From contig CP064987.1 in the NCBI GenBank assembly GCA_016699835.1, positions 124,001-188,000 on the forward strand: 64,000 nt of DNA. Direction: 5' to 3'. The notes below the pieces were generated by a model. That model was not told the DNA's origin and made no database searches. It saw only the letters and a program-made list of their open reading frames with translations. This document shows positions 60,413 to 64,000 of the stretch, in pieces (within the stretch, counting starts at the first letter, position 1; the number at the start of each line of letters is the position of its first letter). This DNA is from Phycisphaerales bacterium (GTDB lineage: Bacteria > Planctomycetota > Phycisphaerae > Phycisphaerales > UBA1924). Made by a program: the position numbers and the translations under genes.

Positions 60413-60450
60413 CGGCCCGTGCGCACACGCTCATCAACCCGACCGGGCCG
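60413..60450 (-). promoter_or_regulatory. Hairpin in the rpsJ leader
   Basis: Arms CGGCCCG (60413-60419) and CGGGCCG (60444-60450) pair in the predicted 5' leader of the S10 transcript. Its place suits autogenous control, but no factor can be named. Confidence 0.45.
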
Positions 60451-60464
60451 AGAGCAAGGAGGGA

Positions 60465-60492
60465 ACAGTACGCTTTACCGTCCGGATGTCAA
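60465..60492 (-). promoter_or_regulatory. Strong sigma-70-type promoter of the S10 cluster
   Basis: On the minus strand: -35 TTGACA (60487-60492), 16-base spacer, -10 TACTGT (60465-60470). Predicted start near 60458, giving a leader of about 108 bases before rpsJ. Confidence 0.72.
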
Positions 60493-60721
60493 CCAAACAG
60501 GTGTCCCCGGCGAAGACCCACGTTCAAAGCCGAGATGAGGGTTTTCTTATGCCAGCGGGGGTGCCACCAGACGATACGTGCCCGTGATGGAGTCATTGGA
60601 CTTGGTTGGTCGATGTTTGCCTCTGGGCCAGGCTCCCGAACCAGAGACCGCCCCCCGGACGCGCAAGAATGATCCAGACTTGGCCCCTCGCAAGGCCGGT
60701 CCCTCGATACGGAGAACACGA

Positions 60722-62278
60722 GTGACACAGAGACGACATGGATGGCGGACGCTCACCCTGATATTGGCCGCATGGGCGACGCTCACGGTCCCGACGAAAG
60801 GCCAAGGCACACCGGAATCCAGACTCCCCGCGGGCACCAAGCCCAGCGTCGTCGAGTTCAGCGCCGGCGAGCCGGCCAAGTTCTCCGAGATCGGCATGTC
60901 GATCCCCGTCCCGCTCGGCGCCCTCGCCCTCCAGGCGGCGGACGGCCCGAGCCAGAAACTCGAGATCATCGCCGAAGACCAGTCGTGGAAGATCACGATC
61001 CGCGCCCCGCGCCTGGCCAGTGGCAAGGAGTTCACGATCGAGCAGTACGCCGACAAGGCCGAGGACGCCATCCGAGCCAGCATGAAGATCCCGCTCCTGA
61101 AGCGAGACGCCAGCGGCAAAGTCAACGAGGTCGATCCCAGCACCGACGCAGCAACGGCAAAGGAATCTGAACGTCGCCTGAAGTTCTTCGGCCGCATGCC
61201 CGACGCCGAGGGACACACACTCTACATCGACAACGCCGGCAAGCCACTCGCGATCGCCCGGTTCTACGCCCGCAAGGATCCCGATGGCACGATCCCGCCC
61301 ATCGTCCACGGCTTCACGGTCGGTCGCCTCAGCGCGAGCCAGTATGTCACCTTCGAACTCTTCGTCGCCGCCGAAAAGTTCGATCGCGCCCAGGCGGTCT
61401 ATGAGGCCACCACTGCGGCCGCCACGTTCGGCGACTACGTGGGCGTGAACATGGACCGCGGCGCCTCGGTCGAGGCCGGCAAGACACTCTTCGCGACGCT
61501 TGATGATTCGGTGTATCGCGAGGTCCTTGCCGCACGTCCCGAGCAATGGTTCCGCATGTACCGCCCCGCTCCCACCGGGCTTGATTCCGACGCCAGCGAG
61601 GTCGGTTACACCCGCGTGATCACCCGCACCGGACAGCGTGGCGAGGTGGATACTTCAAAGAACAAAGCCTCCTGGTCGGCGATCGATCGTCAGGAGGGAT
61701 ACCTCGTCGAGATCGCCGGCCGACTCCTCCAGAAGCCCCAGGTCATCGACACCGCCGCCACCTATTTCGTGACGACCAACCACGACTCCGAGATGTGGCT
61801 CGCCAGGACCACCGTCCGCGCCACCGACGAGAAGGGCCGAGAGACCAAACGCACCGCCCAGGAACTCGGCGTCCGCGAAGGCTCCAGCATGACCGTCACC
61901 GTCTCGGCACAGGCGATGACCGACACCACCACACGCCCCGTCATCCAGGACGATTCCTATCTCAGCATGGTTGATGCCCTCCTCGCCCCCCAGGTCATCA
62001 TCCGCACCAAGGCCGTCGCGGATTACGGCTATTACGCCTGGAACTCCAGCGCTGGTCGGATTCGCCTCCGCCGCGATCGCGTCGAACGCCCCACAGACAT
62101 GCCCAACACCTGGCGCATCACCACGACCCACGGCGACGCCGAGGTCGGCCAGGTCTCACTCTATAAGGACGACGGCACGCTCATCCGCACCACTATGCCC
62201 GACGGCACCATCATCGAACCGATCTCCTCCGACAAACTCATGCGCATGTGGAAGGCCAAAGGGCTCCCCGGCGCCTAG
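60722..62278 (+). CDS. Secreted protein of unknown function
   Basis: 518 residues. The GTG at 60722 follows a GGAG and gives a signal peptide (WRTLTLILAAWATLTVPTKGQ). The mature part is mostly beta and alpha mixed, without repeats or known motifs; segments FSEIGMSIPVPLGALA and PDAEGHTLYIDNAGKPLAIARFYA recall a domain that measures or stores metabolites, but I cannot name a family. The 371-base region upstream (60351-60721) is the divergent promoter region with the S10 promoter on the other strand. Confidence 0.72.
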   Translation: MTQRRHGWRTLTLILAAWATLTVPTKGQGTPESRLPAGTKPSVVEFSAGEPAKFSEIGMSIPVPLGALALQAADGPSQKLEIIAEDQSWKITIRAPRLASGKEFTIEQYADKAEDAIRASMKIPLLKRDASGKVNEVDPSTDAATAKESERRLKFFGRMPDAEGHTLYIDNAGKPLAIARFYARKDPDGTIPPIVHGFTVGRLSASQYVTFELFVAAEKFDRAQAVYEATTAAATFGDYVGVNMDRGASVEAGKTLFATLDDSVYREVLAARPEQWFRMYRPAPTGLDSDASEVGYTRVITRTGQRGEVDTSKNKASWSAIDRQEGYLVEIAGRLLQKPQVIDTAATYFVTTNHDSEMWLARTTVRATDEKGRETKRTAQELGVREGSSMTVTVSAQAMTDTTTRPVIQDDSYLSMVDALLAPQVIIRTKAVADYGYYAWNSSAGRIRLRRDRVERPTDMPNTWRITTTHGDAEVGQVSLYKDDGTLIRTTMPDGTIIEPISSDKLMRMWKAKGLPGA

Positions 62279-62313
62279 GAATCACAGTCCAACGCCACAC
62301 GCACGGAGCAACT

Positions 62314-63375
62314 ATGGCGGTCGACCGAATTATCTCACCCACCGCCGACAACCCGCCCGACGAGCGCGCCGGCTGGGCCCTGCGCCCCACGTCGATTGCC
62401 GAGTACATCGGCCAACCTGACCTCATCGAGAAGATCCGCATCGCCGTCCGTGCCGCCAAGATGCGCAAGGACCCGCTCGAGCACATGCTGCTCCACGGCC
62501 CTCCAGGCCTCGGCAAGACCACCCTCGCCCACGTCCTCGCCCAGGAGATGGGGACAACGCTCCACTGCACCAGCGGGCCAGTCCTCGCCAAGGGCACCGA
62601 CCTCGTCGCCCAACTCACACGCATCGCCCCCGGCGACATCCTCTTCATCGACGAGATCCACAGGCTCCCCATCAGCGTCGAGGAGTTCATCTATCCCGCA
62701 ATGGAAGACTTCCGCATCGAGATCACTGTGGACAGCGGCATCAACGCCCGAACCGTCCAGATCAAGTGCAAGCCCTTCACACTCGTCGGCGCCACCACTC
62801 GCGCCGGCCTCCTCAGTTCGCCCCTGCGTTCCCGCTTCGGCATGGTCCACCACCTGCGGTTCTATGACGAGCAGGAACTGCTGACCATCCTCCGCCGGAG
62901 CGCAGGGCTCCTCGGCCTCGAGCGCTGTCCCGACGAGGCGCTCACCTCCCTCGCCGAACGTTCCCGGGGCACGCCCCGCATCGCCAATCGTCTCCTCCGC
63001 CGCGTCCGGGACTTCTCCCAGGTCAAAGAGAACGGCACCATGTCGAGAGTTGTCGTCGATCGCGCGCTCGGCCTCGAGGGCATCGACGAACTCGGGCTTG
63101 ACGACCTCGACCGGTCATATCTACGAACGATCAGCACCGTCTATGCCGGCGGGCCGGTCGGCCTCGAGACCGTTGCCGCCACCATGAGCGAGGACGCCGG
63201 CACACTCGAGGACGTCGTCGAGCCGTATCTCCTCCAGATCGGCTTCCTCGCGCGGACGCGAAAAGGCCGGATGCTCACCCGGCGCGCGTGCGACCACCTG
63301 GGCCTTGAGTTCAACGCCTCTGAAGACACGACGACAGAAACCGACCGTTCGGGCCTGCTCCCGGGAATCTCGTAA
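62314..63375 (+). CDS. ruvB: Holliday junction branch-migration helicase RuvB
   Basis: 353 residues. LRPTSIAEYIGQPDLIEKIRIAV, Walker A HGPPGLGKTTLAHV, Walker B ILFIDEIHRLPISVEE, sensor VGATTRAGLLSSPLRSRFG and the winged-helix end are all intact. ATG 62314 has GGAG upstream. ruvA and ruvC are not next to it. Confidence 0.96.
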   Translation: MAVDRIISPTADNPPDERAGWALRPTSIAEYIGQPDLIEKIRIAVRAAKMRKDPLEHMLLHGPPGLGKTTLAHVLAQEMGTTLHCTSGPVLAKGTDLVAQLTRIAPGDILFIDEIHRLPISVEEFIYPAMEDFRIEITVDSGINARTVQIKCKPFTLVGATTRAGLLSSPLRSRFGMVHHLRFYDEQELLTILRRSAGLLGLERCPDEALTSLAERSRGTPRIANRLLRRVRDFSQVKENGTMSRVVVDRALGLEGIDELGLDDLDRSYLRTISTVYAGGPVGLETVAATMSEDAGTLEDVVEPYLLQIGFLARTRKGRMLTRRACDHLGLEFNASEDTTTETDRSGLLPGIS

Positions 63376-63401
63376 GAATACAGATTGTTTCAGATCAAAG
63401 G

Positions 63402-63427
63402 CCGACGCGTGTCGTGGCTCGCGTCGG
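63402..63427. terminator. Hairpin between the convergent ruvB and zinc-ribbon genes
   Basis: A perfect 8-pair repeat, CCGACGCG (63402-63409) and CGCGTCGG (63420-63427), with a ten-base loop. It sits between two convergent genes; a short T-run follows only on the minus strand, so its strength is uncertain. Confidence 0.55.
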
Positions 63428-63432
63428 AAACA

Positions 63433-64000
63433 TCACCGCGCGGAGGCCTTCGCGCCCTTCTTTGCCGGCGGCGCCAGCGCTTCCTTCGCCACGTCATCGA
63501 TATACAGCACGCACTGGCACGACGCGCACAGCGTCAACCGTCCGCTCGACATCAGCCCCGCCACCGCCTCGATCGGGAGGGCCATCATGCACGACCCGCA
63601 GTTGTACTCGTGGCGTTTCGCGTCGTGGACCTCGATCGTCGCCATCGCGTCGTCGCCACGCTGCTCGAGAAGTTTCAAGAGCGTTCCCAACGCGTCCTGT
63701 GACACGTCCTTGGTCGCGGATCCACGCTCCTTCTTGAGTTCCTCGAGCCGTTCGCGGATCTCGGCATGTCGCTGATCCCGATCTGTCGTCGCGACCTGCT
63801 TCACGCTCGACCGCTGGCTCTTCGCCGACTCGATCTCCTCGATCTGCTTGCGGACCTCGTCGACCTTCGCCATGTGCTCTAGCGCCGCTGTTTCCATCGC
63901 GTCACGCTCGGTCTTGAACGTGTTCGCCTCGACCAGGAAGGCCTGGTATTCCTTGTTCGTCCGCGCCGTGTTCATCTGCTCGCGGACCGTGCGGATCCGC
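63433..64000 (-). CDS. C4-type zinc-ribbon coiled-coil protein (5' end cut by window)
   Basis: The gene is read on the minus strand and its start lies beyond base 64000: the frame upstream of the first Met (63975) continues as RTVREQMNTARTNKEYQAF without a stop. The visible part is a long coiled coil followed by a zinc ribbon with CGSC and CASC knuckles (about 40 residues from the end), then a Lys/Ala tail. It matches the DUF164/CT398-type family of zinc-ribbon proteins linked to flagellar or RNA functions in other bacteria. Exact function is unknown. Confidence 0.75.
   Translation of the reverse strand, partial: RIRTVREQMNTARTNKEYQAFLVEANTFKTERDAMETAALEHMAKVDEVRKQIEEIESAKSQRSSVKQVATTDRDQRHAEIRERLEELKKERGSATKDVSQDALGTLLKLLEQRGDDAMATIEVHDAKRHEYNCGSCMMALPIEAVAGLMSSGRLTLCASCQCVLYIDDVAKEALAPPAKKGAKASAR

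Noticed and set aside
1..64000. tRNA genes, rRNA genes, CRISPR arrays and insertion sequences
   Set aside because: None recognised in any spacer; a tRNA scan would be decisive for the short ones.

Overview
The window is GC-rich chromosomal DNA from a free-living bacterium. I read it as Planctomycetota, probably class Phycisphaerae. The grounds are inference from family content: a trypsin-like protease ending in two dockerin-like 'DGAVTIDDLLYYL' repeats, a DUF3467 protein, a small membrane protein with a CPNCGY/CPECG zinc ribbon, a split three-gene transhydrogenase, and ribosomal proteins with unusual extensions. I saw no rRNA or tRNA gene, CRISPR array or insertion sequence.

Layout. (1) 1-11.3 kb is mixed: a 5'-cut S41 protease, an HTH protein, a YhhQ-type queuosine-precursor transporter, a fused B12-binding/MeaB-like GTPase without a mutase, a SpoIIE-type phosphatase, scpB, a lipoprotein, the dockerin-tailed protease, a DinB-like protein and an NRDE protein. 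(2) 11.4-17.4 kb is a compact polysaccharide-export operon: Wzm-like permease, Wzt-like ATPase with a C-terminal domain, a methyltransferase with a long coiled coil, and a methyltransferase/glycosyltransferase-like fusion. (3) 17.7-23.5 kb carries a secreted repeat-rich protein, a zinc-ribbon membrane protein, a small beta-carbonic-anhydrase-like protein, a Ppx/GppA-HD protein and DUF3467. (4) 23.6-29.9 kb is the most intriguing locus: a GAF-TM-HlyD protein, a PqqD/RRE-site-2-protease-HlyD fusion and a short SecA-like ATPase in tandem. It looks like a dedicated export machine. (5) 30.0-34.3 kb is argC-argB-argF-argG. (6) 34.4-44.1 kb is mixed: a TMEM175-like channel, an SDR, DUF1801 with an H1-like tail, secreted proteins, pntAA-pntAB-pntB, pheS and a Cys-rich lipoprotein. 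(7) 44.2-60.35 kb, minus strand, is the S10-spc-alpha ribosomal cluster from rpsJ to rplQ with secY, infA and rpoA. (8) 60.7-64.0 kb holds a secreted protein, ruvB and a 3'-terminal zinc-ribbon coiled-coil gene cut by the window end.

The ribosomal cluster follows the usual gene order but lacks rpsD and rpmD (also adk and map). Intrinsic-terminator-like hairpins lie after rpsJ and after rplO, a strongly structured 426-base spacer separates rplC and rplD, and rplV carries an XRE-like helix-turn-helix extension. A near-consensus promoter (TTGACA, 16 bp, TACTGT) lies upstream of rpsJ.

The intergenic DNA holds several short-period tandem repeats (periods 7, 8 and 9, most units carrying a TGCC or GGCA core) and two copies of a CACAGGCG/CGCCTGTG palindrome. 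Plus-strand genes left of about 19.4 kb favour G-ending codons while those right of about 23 kb favour C-ending codons, which suggests a change of strand asymmetry in between.
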